From the NCBI RefSeq assembly GCF_010994375.1, contig NZ_WHMA01000006.1, forward strand, positions 101,311-165,310: a stretch of 64,000 nucleotides of DNA, written 5' to 3'. Position numbers and translations under genes: made by a program. Under the pieces are notes generated by a model. The model did no database searches. It was not told where the DNA came from and saw only the letters and a list, made by a program, of their open reading frames with translations. The DNA is from Halomonas sp. NO4. GTDB taxonomy: Bacteria > Pseudomonadota > Gammaproteobacteria > Pseudomonadales > Halomonadaceae. Positions 8,503 to 16,863 of this stretch are shown here, in pieces (positions within the stretch are counted from its first letter, which is position 1; every line of letters begins with the position of its first letter).

Positions 8503-8519
8503 CGTATCGTTTCGATACG
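8503..8519 (+). promoter_or_regulatory. Palindromic operator in the leader of the BKACE gene
   Basis: CGTATCG-TTT-CGATACG is a 7-3-7 perfect inverted repeat. It abuts the ribosome site (AGAGAGG) and ends 12 bases before the ATG at 8532. It is probably a repressor site or, as RNA, a short hairpin next to the ribosome site. It contains an overlapping TTCG-ATA-CGAA core, but the spacing differs from the GTTCG-N5-CGAAC boxes of the pca promoters. Confidence 0.5.
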
Positions 8520-8531
8520 AAGAGAGGTCAT

Positions 8532-9362
8532 ATGTCCACCCCCTGCATCATCTGTGTCGCCATCACCGGCAGCCTGCCGCGCAAGGAAAACAACCCTGCC
8601 GTTCCCATCACCATCGAGGAGCAGATCGAGAGCACCCAGGCAGCCTTCGAGGCGGGTGCCACCATCGCCCATTGCCACGTGCGCAATGACGATCAGACCC
8701 CATCCTCGGACCCGGAGAAGTTCGCCCGGCTGATGGAGGGCCTGAAGAAGCACTGCCCCGGAATGATCATCCAGCTCTCCACCGGCGGGCGCTCGGGTGC
8801 GGGCGAAGCGCGCGGCGGCATGCTCTCCCTCGAGCCCGACATGGCGAGCCTCTCGGTGGGCTCCAACAACTTCCCCAACCGCGTCTACGAGAACCCGCCG
8901 CAGCTGGTGGAGTGGCTCGCCGAGGAGATGCTCAAGTACGACATCAAGCCCGAGATCGAGGCGTTCGACCTCTCGCACATCCACCAGGCGGTCAGTCTCT
9001 CGAAGCAGGGCAAGCTCAAGGCGCCGCTCTACGTGCAGTTCGTGATGGGCGTCCAGAACGCCATGCCGGCGGACAAGCCGACCTTCGACTTCTATATCGA
9101 GACGCTCAAGCGGCTCGCCCCCGAGGCCCAGTGGTGTGGCGCCGGCATCGGCGCCAACCAGCGGCTGCTCAACGAGTGGTCGATCGCCGCCGGCGGCCAC
9201 ACCCGCACCGGCCTCGAGGACAACGTGCGTCTCGACCGCGACACCCTGGCGCCCTCCAACGCAGCCCTGGTCGAGCGCACCGTGGCGCTGTGCGAGCAGT
9301 ACGAGCGGCCGGTGGCCACCTGGCAGCAGGCGCGCGAGATCCTGGGGCTGAAGGCCGGCTGA
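8532..9362 (+). CDS. BKACE family beta-keto acid cleavage enzyme (DUF849, 3-keto-5-aminohexanoate cleavage type)
   Basis: Known BKACE enzymes condense a beta-keto acid with acetyl-CoA and release acetoacetate plus a new acyl-CoA, using a divalent zinc ion. The 276-residue product has the metal motif HCHVR (His47, His49) and the GGHTRTGLEDN motif with Arg225, Glu229 and Asp230, the family's metal and substrate residues. Its place directly after pcaHG suggests 3-oxoadipate as substrate, which would give acetoacetate and succinyl-CoA; that is inference. Other beta-keto acids (from carnitine or lysine breakdown) remain possible. The start has AGAGAGG upstream and a palindromic operator overlapping the leader. 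Confidence 0.85.
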   Translation: MSTPCIICVAITGSLPRKENNPAVPITIEEQIESTQAAFEAGATIAHCHVRNDDQTPSSDPEKFARLMEGLKKHCPGMIIQLSTGGRSGAGEARGGMLSLEPDMASLSVGSNNFPNRVYENPPQLVEWLAEEMLKYDIKPEIEAFDLSHIHQAVSLSKQGKLKAPLYVQFVMGVQNAMPADKPTFDFYIETLKRLAPEAQWCGAGIGANQRLLNEWSIAAGGHTRTGLEDNVRLDRDTLAPSNAALVERTVALCEQYERPVATWQQAREILGLKAG

Positions 9363-9468
9363 GGGGCGAGGCCCGCTCGGGCCAGGCCTCCCCGGCGGAC
9401 TGCTCCCGCTGACTCTCCGGCTGGCTTGCCGGCGGGCGAGCGTTGCCGTTCGGTGCAGCGTCTCCGCG

Positions 9469-10371
9469 CTACGGATAGCGCCCGCTGCGGCGGTTCTCCA
9501 CCAGCACTTCGAGAATGGCGTTGGCGTCCCGCATCAGCGGCGAGGGCGTCTCGCCGCGGCGGCGGCTGCACAGCACCGGCGAGGTGATCGACTTGTCGGC
9601 GAGATAGACGTAGACGATGCCGTCGCGCTTGACCCGCATGACCTGCTCGGGCACCAGGGTAATGCCGATCTCCGAGGCGACCAGGCCCAGCGCGGTCTGC
9701 AGCTCGTTGGCTTCCTGCACCACCTCGACCTTGAGGCCGTGGCGGCGAAACAGCCCCAGGGTCATGTCGGCGAGGCTGGGGCGCGGCTTGGCGGGAAACA
9801 GGATCAGCGGATAGCGAGCCAGCGCCTCCAGGCTGGGCTCGGAGCCTTCCAGCGGGTGGCCGGCGGGCAGGGCGGCCATCAGCGGCTCGTCGAACAGCGC
9901 CTCCTGCTCCACGTCCGGGTCGTCGATGCGCAGGCGACCGAAGCCCAGGTCGATGCGCCCCGCCTTGAGCGCCTGGATCTGCTGCACCGTGGTCAACTCG
10001 GCCAGGGTCAGCTCGACATTATCCTTTTGTCGTAACTCGCGCACCAACAGCGGCAGCTGGCCGTAGAACACCGACGGCACGAAGCCGATGCCGAACAGCA
10101 CGCGCTGGCTGCGGGCCATCCGGCGTGTCGCCTCGAGGGTGGCGTCCACCTTCTCCAGTATCTGCAGGGCATGCTGATGGAAGAACTGGCCGGTGGCCGT
10201 CAGGCGCAGGCCGCGCGGGCCGCGCGCGAACAGTCCGGATCCCACCTCCTGTTCCAACTGCTTGATCTGCCGGGACAAGGGCGGCTGAGACATGTGCAGT
10301 CGCTCGGCCGCGCCGGTGAGGTTGAGCTCCTCGGCAACGACACAGAAGTACCGCAGGTGGCGCAGCTCCAT
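9469..10371 (-). CDS. catM: LysR-family regulator of the cat-ben genes (CatM/BenM/CatR type)
   Basis: The 300-residue LysR protein begins MELRHLRYFCVVAEELNLTG, the typical start of the CatM/BenM/CatR group that binds cis,cis-muconate. The helix-turn-helix (AAERLHMSQPPLSRQIKQLE) and a full effector domain are present. It diverges from catB, and a perfect ATAC-N7-GTAT box, the CatM/BenM motif, overlaps its own ribosome site (AGGAGG), implying autorepression. The frame extends to 10446 but the AGGAGG identifies ATG 10371. CatR would be an equally good name. Confidence 0.85.
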   Translation of the reverse strand: MELRHLRYFCVVAEELNLTGAAERLHMSQPPLSRQIKQLEQEVGSGLFARGPRGLRLTATGQFFHQHALQILEKVDATLEATRRMARSQRVLFGIGFVPSVFYGQLPLLVRELRQKDNVELTLAELTTVQQIQALKAGRIDLGFGRLRIDDPDVEQEALFDEPLMAALPAGHPLEGSEPSLEALARYPLILFPAKPRPSLADMTLGLFRRHGLKVEVVQEANELQTALGLVASEIGITLVPEQVMRVKRDGIVYVYLADKSITSPVLCSRRRGETPSPLMRDANAILEVLVENRRSGRYP

Positions 10372-10372
10372 G

Positions 10373-10387
10373 ATACCTCCTGAGTAT
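10373..10387. promoter_or_regulatory. CatM/BenM operator in the catM-catB gap
   Basis: ATAC-CTCCTGA-GTAT is an exact ATAC-N7-GTAT match, the consensus described for CatM and BenM in Acinetobacter. It begins two bases from the regulator start codon and includes its ribosome site. It is 89 bases upstream of the catB ATG, compatible with both autorepression and activation of catB. Confidence 0.7.
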
Positions 10388-10475
10388 GGCTGGGCACCTA
10401 AACAATATTGGTTCCCTGTTCCGGCGGCAATCACACTGCCACGCAATCACCGCATTGCCGGAATTGGGAGCCGCC

Positions 10476-11594
10476 ATGTCACCCGTGATCGACACCATCG
10501 AGACCCTCTTGGTCGACCTGCCGACCATCCGCCCCCACCAGCTCTCCATGACCACCATGGCCTGCCAGACGATGGTCATCGTGCGCCTGCGCGACAGCGA
10601 CGGCATTGAGGGCCTGGGCGAAGGAACCACCATCGGGGGGCTGGCCTACGGGCCGGAGAGCCCCGAGAGCATCAAGCGCAACATCGACACCTACCTCGCA
10701 CCGCTGCTGATCGGCCAGCCCGCCGACAACCTCAACGTGCTGCGCGCCCGCCTGGCGCGTCACGCCCGCGGCAACAGCATCGCCAAGTCGGCACTGGAGA
10801 CCGCGCTGCTGGATGCCCAGGGCAAGCGCCTGGGGCGCAGCGTGGCCGAGCTGCTGGGTGGCGCCCGCCAGACCCACCTGCCGGTGCTCTGGACCCTGGC
10901 CAGCGGCGATACCGCCAAGGACATCGACGAGGCCTGCCAGCGCCTGAAGCAGCGCCGCCACGGCGACTTCAAGCTCAAGATCGGCGCCAACCCGGTGGAG
11001 GCCGACGTGCGCCACGTGGCGGCGATCAAGGAAGCGCTGGGCGACCGCGCCGGCGTGCGGGTCGACCTCAACCAGGCCTGGAACGAGGCTACTGCCGTGC
11101 GCGGCATCGCCGCCCTGCAGGACGCCGGCATCGAGCTGATCGAGCAGCCCATCCCGGCACGCGAGCACGCCGGCCTGATCCGCCTGGCCAACCGCTTCCG
11201 GGTGCCGATGCTCGCCGACGAGGCCGTGCAGGATGCCCGCGACGGCCTCGACCTGGCGGTCGGCGGCTTCAGCGGCGCCTTCGCCCTGAAGATCGCCAAG
11301 TCCGGCGGTCTGCAGGGCGTGCTGGAGCTGGCCCACCTGGCCCAGACGGCCGGCATCGGCCTCTACGGCGGCACCCTGCTCGAGGGAACCATCGGCACCG
11401 CTGCCTCGCTGCACGCCTGGGCGACCCTGCCCGAGCTCGCCTGGGGCACCGAGATGTTCGGCCCGCTGCTGCTCAAGGACGACATCGTCGCCGAGCCGCT
11501 CGCCTACCGCGACTTCGGCGTCGCGCTGCCCACGGGGCCCGGGCTCGGCATCGCCTTGGATGAAGACAAGCTCGCTCACTACGCGCGCCGCTGA
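10476..11594 (+). CDS. catB: Muconate cycloisomerase
   Basis: The enzyme turns cis,cis-muconate into muconolactone in the catechol branch. The 372-residue enolase-superfamily protein has the catalytic KxK (FKLKIGANP), the metal residues in RVDLNQAW, LIEQPI and LADEAV, and the second lysine in LKIAKSGG. I start at ATG 10476 (MSPVIDTIETLLVDLP), which has GGGAG upstream. A chloromuconate cycloisomerase cannot be ruled out by motifs, but no chlorocatechol genes are nearby. It is the first gene of the cat-ben series. Confidence 0.92.
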   Translation: MSPVIDTIETLLVDLPTIRPHQLSMTTMACQTMVIVRLRDSDGIEGLGEGTTIGGLAYGPESPESIKRNIDTYLAPLLIGQPADNLNVLRARLARHARGNSIAKSALETALLDAQGKRLGRSVAELLGGARQTHLPVLWTLASGDTAKDIDEACQRLKQRRHGDFKLKIGANPVEADVRHVAAIKEALGDRAGVRVDLNQAWNEATAVRGIAALQDAGIELIEQPIPAREHAGLIRLANRFRVPMLADEAVQDARDGLDLAVGGFSGAFALKIAKSGGLQGVLELAHLAQTAGIGLYGGTLLEGTIGTAASLHAWATLPELAWGTEMFGPLLLKDDIVAEPLAYRDFGVALPTGPGLGIALDEDKLAHYARR

Positions 11595-11631
11595 GCGGCC
11601 GAGCCCCGACACCCCAGCAAAGGAGACCCCC

Positions 11632-11922
11632 ATGCTGTTTCAGGTGGAAATGACCGTGAAGTTGCCCCCGGAGATGCCGGCCGAACAGGCCGCCGAGATC
11701 AAGGCCCGGGAGAAGGAGTACGCCCAGGAGCTGCAGCGCGCCGGCAAGTGGCGCCACCTGTGGCGGGTCGCCGGCAGCTACGCCAACGTCAGCATCTTCG
11801 ACGTCGAGGACAACGCCGAGCTGCAGGAGGTCGTCGCGGGCCTGCCGCTCTTTTCCTACATGGCGATCAGCGTCACGCCGCTGTGCCGCCATCCGTCCTC
11901 CATCCGCGAGGGCGATTCCTGA
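11632..11922 (+). CDS. catC: Muconolactone delta-isomerase
   Basis: The 96-residue protein (MLFQVEMTVKLPPEMP...) is a complete CatC, the small decameric isomerase that makes 3-oxoadipate enol-lactone from muconolactone. The end LPLFSYMAISVTPLCRHPSSI is characteristic. ATG 11632 has AAAGGAG upstream; the open frame starting at 11560 overlaps catB and is not used. Its product is the point where the catechol branch joins the protocatechuate branch at PcaL. Confidence 0.93.
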   Translation: MLFQVEMTVKLPPEMPAEQAAEIKAREKEYAQELQRAGKWRHLWRVAGSYANVSIFDVEDNAELQEVVAGLPLFSYMAISVTPLCRHPSSIREGDS

Positions 11923-11988
11923 GTCACGGATGAAGCACGCCAGTGCCCGTCACCGACGGGCGTGATGACAACAACCGAGGACAACACC

Positions 11989-12963
11989 ATGACCGTGAAG
12001 ATATTCGATACCCCCGAAGTGCAGGATTTCCTGAACAGCGTCGCCGGCTTTGATCAGACAGGCGGCAACGAGCGCGCCAAGCGGATCATGCATCGCCTGC
12101 TCTCCGACCTGTTCAAGCTGATCGACGACTTCGACGTCACCCCCGAGGAGTACTGGTCCACCGTCAGCCTGCTCAACGCCCTGGGCGGCCAGACCCAGTT
12201 CGGCCTGCTCTCGCCGGGCCTGGGCTTCGACCACTTCCTCGACATGCGCCAGGACGCCATCGATGCCGAGGCCAAGCGCGTAGGCGGCACCCCGCGCACC
12301 ATCGAGGGGCCGCTCTACGTGGCCGGCGCCCCGGTCGCCGAGGGCTTTGCACGCATGGACGACGGCCAGGACCCGGACGGCGAGACCATGTGGCTGACCG
12401 GCCAGGTGCGCGACGTCGACGGCAACCCCGTCGCCGGTGCCAGGGTGGAGATCTGGCACGCCGACTCCAAGGGCGGCTACTCCTTCTTCGACCCGTCGCA
12501 GTCCGACTACAACCTGCGCCGCACCATCGTCACCGATAGCGAGGGCTGCTACACCGCGCGCAGCATCATCCCCTCCGGCTACGGGGTGCCGGAAGGCGCG
12601 CCCACCGACCAGGTGCTCAAGGCCCTGGGCCGCCACGGCGAGCGTCCGGCGCACATTCACTACTTCATCTCCGCACCGGGCCACCAGCATCTGACCACCC
12701 AGATCAACCTGGCCGGCGACCCCTACACCTTTGATGACTTCGCCTTCGCTACCCGTGAGGAGCTGGTGGTGCCGGCACAGCGCATCGAGGACGCCGACGA
12801 GATCGCCCGGCGCGAGCTGGACGGACCCTTCGCCGAGGTGGTGTTCGACGTCGAGCTGGCCCGAACCGACGCACCCGAGCTGCAGGTGCGCCACAAGCGC
12901 CCCCGCGCCAAGGATGACGAGCAGGATCAGGCCAGCCAGCTGGCCGGTACCGCTCAGGTCTAA
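11989..12963 (+). CDS. catA: Catechol 1,2-dioxygenase
   Basis: An intradiol dioxygenase that converts catechol to cis,cis-muconate. The 324-residue product has an N-terminal helical linker domain, then the catalytic domain with iron ligands Tyr164 (GGYSFFD), Tyr198 (SGYGVP), His222 and His224 (RPAHIHYF). ATG 11989 has GAGG upstream; an ATG at 11962 is in frame but weak. The C-terminus has an acidic, glutamine-rich tail of about 25 residues. The order catB-catC-catA is followed directly by the ben genes. Confidence 0.94.
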   Translation: MTVKIFDTPEVQDFLNSVAGFDQTGGNERAKRIMHRLLSDLFKLIDDFDVTPEEYWSTVSLLNALGGQTQFGLLSPGLGFDHFLDMRQDAIDAEAKRVGGTPRTIEGPLYVAGAPVAEGFARMDDGQDPDGETMWLTGQVRDVDGNPVAGARVEIWHADSKGGYSFFDPSQSDYNLRRTIVTDSEGCYTARSIIPSGYGVPEGAPTDQVLKALGRHGERPAHIHYFISAPGHQHLTTQINLAGDPYTFDDFAFATREELVVPAQRIEDADEIARRELDGPFAEVVFDVELARTDAPELQVRHKRPRAKDDEQDQASQLAGTAQV

Positions 12964-12983
12964 TCCGGGACTGTCCCTGACCG

Positions 12984-13010
12984 CCGGCGGCTCGCGGGGC
13001 GAGCCGCCGG
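12984..13010 (+). other. Strong intercistronic hairpin between catA and benA
   Basis: A 12-bp perfect GC-rich stem (CCGGCGGCTCGC / GCGAGCCGCCGG) closes a three-base GGG loop. No T tract follows, so it is unlikely to end transcription. It may set relative mRNA stability of the cat and ben parts of one transcript. Confidence 0.6.
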
Positions 13011-13038
13011 ACACAACAAGATTGCGAGGAGCCTGACC

Positions 13039-14418
13039 ATGACTACCCAACTTGATCGACTCGAAAAGCGTGTCCGCGGTGCCGTCGTCGACGACCCCGA
13101 GACCGGCATCTTCCGCTGCCATCGCAGCATGTTCACCGACCGCGACTTCTTCGAACTCGAGATGAAGCACATCTTCGAGGGCAACTGGCTGTTCCTGGGC
13201 CACGAGAGCCAGGTCGCCGAGCCGGGCGACTACATGACCGCGACCATGGGCCGCCAGCCGGTGGTGATCACCCGCGACAAGGCCGGCGAGCTGCACGGCC
13301 TGATCAATGCCTGTGCCCACCGCGGCGCTACCCTGTGCCGGCGCAAGCGCGGCAACAAGGGCACTTTTACCTGCCCCTTCCACGGCTGGACCTTCAAGAA
13401 CGACGGCAAGCTGCTGAAGGCCAAGAACGAGAAGAACGGCGCCTATCCGGAGGGCTTCAAGCAGGAGGGCTCCCATGACCTCAAGCGCCTGCCGCGTTTC
13501 GAGAACTACAAGGGCTTCCTGTTCGGCAGTCTGAGCGATGACGTCGCCCCGCTCGAGGAGCACCTGGGCGAGACCACCAAGATCATCGACAACATCGTCG
13601 ACCAGGCGCCGCAAGGCCTGGAGATCCTGCGCGGCACCTCGTCGTACACCTTCACCGGCAACTGGAAGCTGCAGGCCGAGAACGGCGCCGACGGCTACCA
13701 CGTCAGCACCGTGCACTGGAATTACGCCTCCACCATGGAGCGGCGCAACTACGATGCCGGCGGTACCCAGGCGGTGGATGCCGACGGCTGGTCGAAGAGC
13801 ATGGGCGGCTTCTATTCCTTCGAGAACGGCCACATGCTGCTGTGGACCCGCCTGCTCAACCCCGAGGTGCGTCCCGTCTACCAGCAGAAGGCGTGGCTCG
13901 AGCAGGAGCTCGGCGAGGCGCGGGCCGATTCCATCGTCAACCAGACCCGTAACCTCTGCCTCTACCCCAACGTCTACCTGATGGACCAGTTCTCCACCCA
14001 GATCCGCGTGCTGCGGCCCATTGATGTGGATAAGACAGAGGTCACCATCTACTGCTTCGCGCCCAAGGGCGAGTCCGCGGAGAATCGGCGGGTGCGCATC
14101 CGCCAGTACGAGGACTTCTTCAACGTCTCCGGCATGGGCACGCCGGACGATCTGGAGGAGTTTCGCGCCTGCCAGGAGGGCTATAACGGTCAGCTTGCCG
14201 AGTGGAACGACCTCTCGCGCGGCGCCAAGCAGTGGATCGAGGGTGCCGACGACAACGCCAAGCAGATCGACATGAAGCCGCGCTTGAGCGGGGCCTCTCC
14301 CGAGGACGAGGGCCTCTATGTGCTGCACCACCAGCACTGGGTCGAGGAGATGCAGCGCGCCATCGACAAGGAACGCAGCCGGTTTATCCCAACTGAGCCC
14401 GCCACCCAGTCCGCGTAA
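13039..14418 (+). CDS. benA: Benzoate 1,2-dioxygenase large (alpha) subunit
   Basis: This is the catalytic subunit of the ring-hydroxylating dioxygenase that converts benzoate to its cis-1,2-dihydrodiol. The 459-residue protein has a Rieske centre (Cys92 and His94 in CAHRG, Cys112 and His115 in CPFHGW) and a mononuclear iron site (His221 and His226 in [12 protein letters not shown]). It works with BenB and the reductase BenC. It could also accept substituted benzoates (XylX/CbdA-like); the ben context favours benzoate. Confidence 0.94.
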   Translation: MTTQLDRLEKRVRGAVVDDPETGIFRCHRSMFTDRDFFELEMKHIFEGNWLFLGHESQVAEPGDYMTATMGRQPVVITRDKAGELHGLINACAHRGATLCRRKRGNKGTFTCPFHGWTFKNDGKLLKAKNEKNGAYPEGFKQEGSHDLKRLPRFENYKGFLFGSLSDDVAPLEEHLGETTKIIDNIVDQAPQGLEILRGTSSYTFTGNWKLQAENGADGYHVSTVHWNYASTMERRNYDAGGTQAVDADGWSKSMGGFYSFENGHMLLWTRLLNPEVRPVYQQKAWLEQELGEARADSIVNQTRNLCLYPNVYLMDQFSTQIRVLRPIDVDKTEVTIYCFAPKGESAENRRVRIRQYEDFFNVSGMGTPDDLEEFRACQEGYNGQLAEWNDLSRGAKQWIEGADDNAKQIDMKPRLSGASPEDEGLYVLHHQHWVEEMQRAIDKERSRFIPTEPATQSA

Positions 14419-14449
14419 GCCCGCCACGACCTGACAAGGGAGAACAACC

Positions 14450-14938
14450 ATGCACATCAGCCATTCGGATATCCAGGCCTTCCTCTACCGCGAGGCGCGC
14501 CTGCTCGACGACCGCCAGTGGGACGACTGGCTCGCGTGCTACAGCAAGGAGGCGCTGTTCTGGATGCCGGCCTGGGACGACGACGACCGGCTGACTCAGG
14601 ATCCCGAGTCCGAGATCTCGCTGATCTACTACCCCAACCGCGAGGGGCTCGAGGACCGGGTCTACCGGATCAAGACCGAGCGCAGCGGGGCGAGCACGCC
14701 GGAGCCGCGCACCACTCACCAGATCAGCAACATCGAAGTGCTCTCCCAGGAAGGTGACCAGGTGGCGCTGCGCTTCAACTGGCACACCCTGAGCCACCGC
14801 TACAAGAAGACCGACAGCTACTTCGGCACCGCCTTCTACACCCTCGACGTGTCGGGCGAGGCGCCGCTGATCACCAGAAAAGTCGTGCAACTCAACAACG
14901 ACTACATCCACCAGGTCATCGACGTCTACCACGTCTGA
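14450..14938 (+). CDS. benB: Benzoate 1,2-dioxygenase small (beta) subunit
   Basis: The 162-residue protein belongs to the ring-hydroxylating beta-subunit family (SnoaL-like fold): FLYREARLLDDRQWDDWLACYSKEA-type start and the end NNDYIHQVIDVYHV. It has a structural role in the alpha3-beta3 hexamer. It has an AGGGAG ribosome site and lies 31 bases after benA. Confidence 0.93.
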   Translation: MHISHSDIQAFLYREARLLDDRQWDDWLACYSKEALFWMPAWDDDDRLTQDPESEISLIYYPNREGLEDRVYRIKTERSGASTPEPRTTHQISNIEVLSQEGDQVALRFNWHTLSHRYKKTDSYFGTAFYTLDVSGEAPLITRKVVQLNNDYIHQVIDVYHV

Positions 14939-14962
14939 TCCGGTGCGGGAGGAGATTCGATC

Positions 14963-16012
14963 ATGAGCTATACCATTGCGCTCAACTTCGAGGACGGGGT
15001 GACCCGCTTCATCGGCTGCAAGGAGGGCGAGACCGTCCTCGACGCCGCCTACCGCCAGAAAGTCAATCTGCCGATGGACTGCTCCGACGGCGTCTGCGGC
15101 ACCTGCAAGGGGCGCTGCGAGCAGGGGGCGTTCGATCTGGGGGACGAGTACATCGACGAGGCGCTCTCCGACGAAGAGGCCGCCGAGGGGCAGGTGCTCA
15201 CCTGCCAGATGGTGCCCGCCTCGGACTGCGTCATCCAGGTGCCGGTGGCCTCGACCCTGTGCAAGACCGCAGTGGGCCAGGTCGAGGGCACGGTGGCCGC
15301 GGTCGAGTCGCTCTCCGAGGACAGCATCGAGCTGACCATCGACCTGGACGACGGCGCCGAGCTGGCCTTCCTGCCCGGCCAGTACATCCATATCACGGTG
15401 CCGGGCACCGGGGAGCACCGCTCCTACTCCTTCAGCTCCAGGCCGGGCGAGTCACGGGTCACCTTCCTGATCCGCAACGTGCCGAATGGGGTGATGAGCG
15501 GCTATCTCACCGAGCGGGCCGCTGTGGGGGATCGCCTGACCCTGACCGGCCCGCTGGGCAGCTTCTATCTGCGCGAGATCACCCGCCCGGTGCTGATGCT
15601 GGCCGGTGGCACGGGCCTGGCGCCCTTCCTCGCCATGCTCGAGCAGCTGGCCCGGAAGCGCGAAGAAGGGCAGGGCGGTGAGGCGCCGATCCACTTGATC
15701 TACGGGGTGAACCAGGACGACCACCTGGTCAAGACCGAGGCGCTGGATGCCTTGACCGAGCAGCTGCCGACCTTTACCTATTCCACCGTGGTGGTGGACG
15801 AGGCGAGCGACCACCCGCGCAAGGGCTACGTGACCCACCACATGGACGCCGAGGTGCTGCACGACGGCGATGTCGACGTCTACCTGTGCGGGCCGCCGCC
15901 CATGGTCGACGCCGTGCTCAAGCACTTCGATGCCCAGGGTATCGTGCCCCAGAGCTTCCACTACGAGAAGTTCACCCCCAACCAGGTCGCGGTGGCCGAG
16001 GAGGTGGCATGA
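14963..16012 (+). CDS. benC: Benzoate 1,2-dioxygenase electron transfer component (reductase)
   Basis: The enzyme passes electrons from NADH to BenAB. The 349-residue chain has an N-terminal plant-type [2Fe-2S] ferredoxin domain (Cys40, Cys45, Cys48, Cys81), a central FAD domain with the RSYSFSS motif, and an NAD domain (GGTGLAPFLAML, then CGPPPMVDAV). Its stop overlaps the benD start by four bases (ATGA). The CGGGAGGAG ribosome site is strong. Confidence 0.94.
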   Translation: MSYTIALNFEDGVTRFIGCKEGETVLDAAYRQKVNLPMDCSDGVCGTCKGRCEQGAFDLGDEYIDEALSDEEAAEGQVLTCQMVPASDCVIQVPVASTLCKTAVGQVEGTVAAVESLSEDSIELTIDLDDGAELAFLPGQYIHITVPGTGEHRSYSFSSRPGESRVTFLIRNVPNGVMSGYLTERAAVGDRLTLTGPLGSFYLREITRPVLMLAGGTGLAPFLAMLEQLARKREEGQGGEAPIHLIYGVNQDDHLVKTEALDALTEQLPTFTYSTVVVDEASDHPRKGYVTHHMDAEVLHDGDVDVYLCGPPPMVDAVLKHFDAQGIVPQSFHYEKFTPNQVAVAEEVA

Positions 16013-16809
16013 GCGCCGCACGCTTCGATGGCTCGCGTTTCCAGGGACGGGTGATGGTGATTACCGGCGCCGCCCAGGGCATCGGGCGGCGGGTCGCCGA
16101 GCGCGCCGGGGCCGAGGGCGCCCGCCTGGCGCTGGTGGACCGGGCCGACCTCGTCCATGAGGTGGTGGCCGGCCTGCGCGAGCAGGGCGTGGAGGCCATC
16201 GCCCTGCAGGCCGACCTGGAGACCTGGGAGGGCGCCGCGGATGTGATGACCCGGACCGTCGAGCACTTCGGACGCCTGGACATCCTGATCAACAACGTGG
16301 GCGGGGCGATCCACTTCAAGCCGTTCACCGAGTTCAGCAGCGCCGAGATCTCGGCCGAGATCACCCGCTCGCTGATGCCGACCCTGTGGTGCTGTCGTGC
16401 CGCGCTGCCCACCCTGGTGGCGCAGGGCAGCGGCGTCATCGTCAACGTCTCCTCGGCGGCGACCCGCGGCATCCACCGCATCCCCTACTCGGCGGCCAAG
16501 GGCGGCATCAATGCCCTGACCGCGTCGCTGGCCTTCGAAGTCGCCGAGCACGGCATCCGCGTGGTGGCCACCGCGCCCGGCGGCACCGAGGCGCCGCCGC
16601 GGCGCATCTCGCGGGGCACGCCGGCGCCGCGCAACGCGACTGAGCAAGCCTGGTTCCAGGCGCATGTCGACCAGACCAAGGCGAGCTGCCTGATGGACCG
16701 CTACGGCACCCTGGACGAGATGGCTGCGCCGATCCTCTTCCTGGCCTCCGATGCGGCCAGCTACATCACCGGCAGCGTGCTGCCGGTGGCGGGAGGGGAC
16801 CAGGGCTAG
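16009..16809 (+). CDS. benD: 1,6-dihydroxycyclohexa-2,4-diene-1-carboxylate dehydrogenase
   Basis: This short-chain dehydrogenase oxidises and decarboxylates the benzoate dihydrodiol to catechol. The 266-residue protein shows the cofactor motif TGAAQGIG, the NNVGG segment, and the catalytic Ser-Tyr-Lys set (VNVSSAA, then PYSAAKGG). ATG 16009 overlaps the benC stop, giving translational coupling. It is the last catabolic gene before the transporter benE. Confidence 0.93.
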   Translation: MSAARFDGSRFQGRVMVITGAAQGIGRRVAERAGAEGARLALVDRADLVHEVVAGLREQGVEAIALQADLETWEGAADVMTRTVEHFGRLDILINNVGGAIHFKPFTEFSSAEISAEITRSLMPTLWCCRAALPTLVAQGSGVIVNVSSAATRGIHRIPYSAAKGGINALTASLAFEVAEHGIRVVATAPGGTEAPPRRISRGTPAPRNATEQAWFQAHVDQTKASCLMDRYGTLDEMAAPILFLASDAASYITGSVLPVAGGDQG

Positions 16810-16863
16810 CCGTCCGTCACCCCGATCCGGATTCCAATCACAACAAATCCCCTGGAGCACAGC

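Noticed and set aside
10401..10412. AACAATATTGGT as a second LysR operator before catB
   Set aside because: The symmetry is imperfect and does not match ATAC-N7-GTAT; the perfect box at 10373-10387 is enough to explain regulation.
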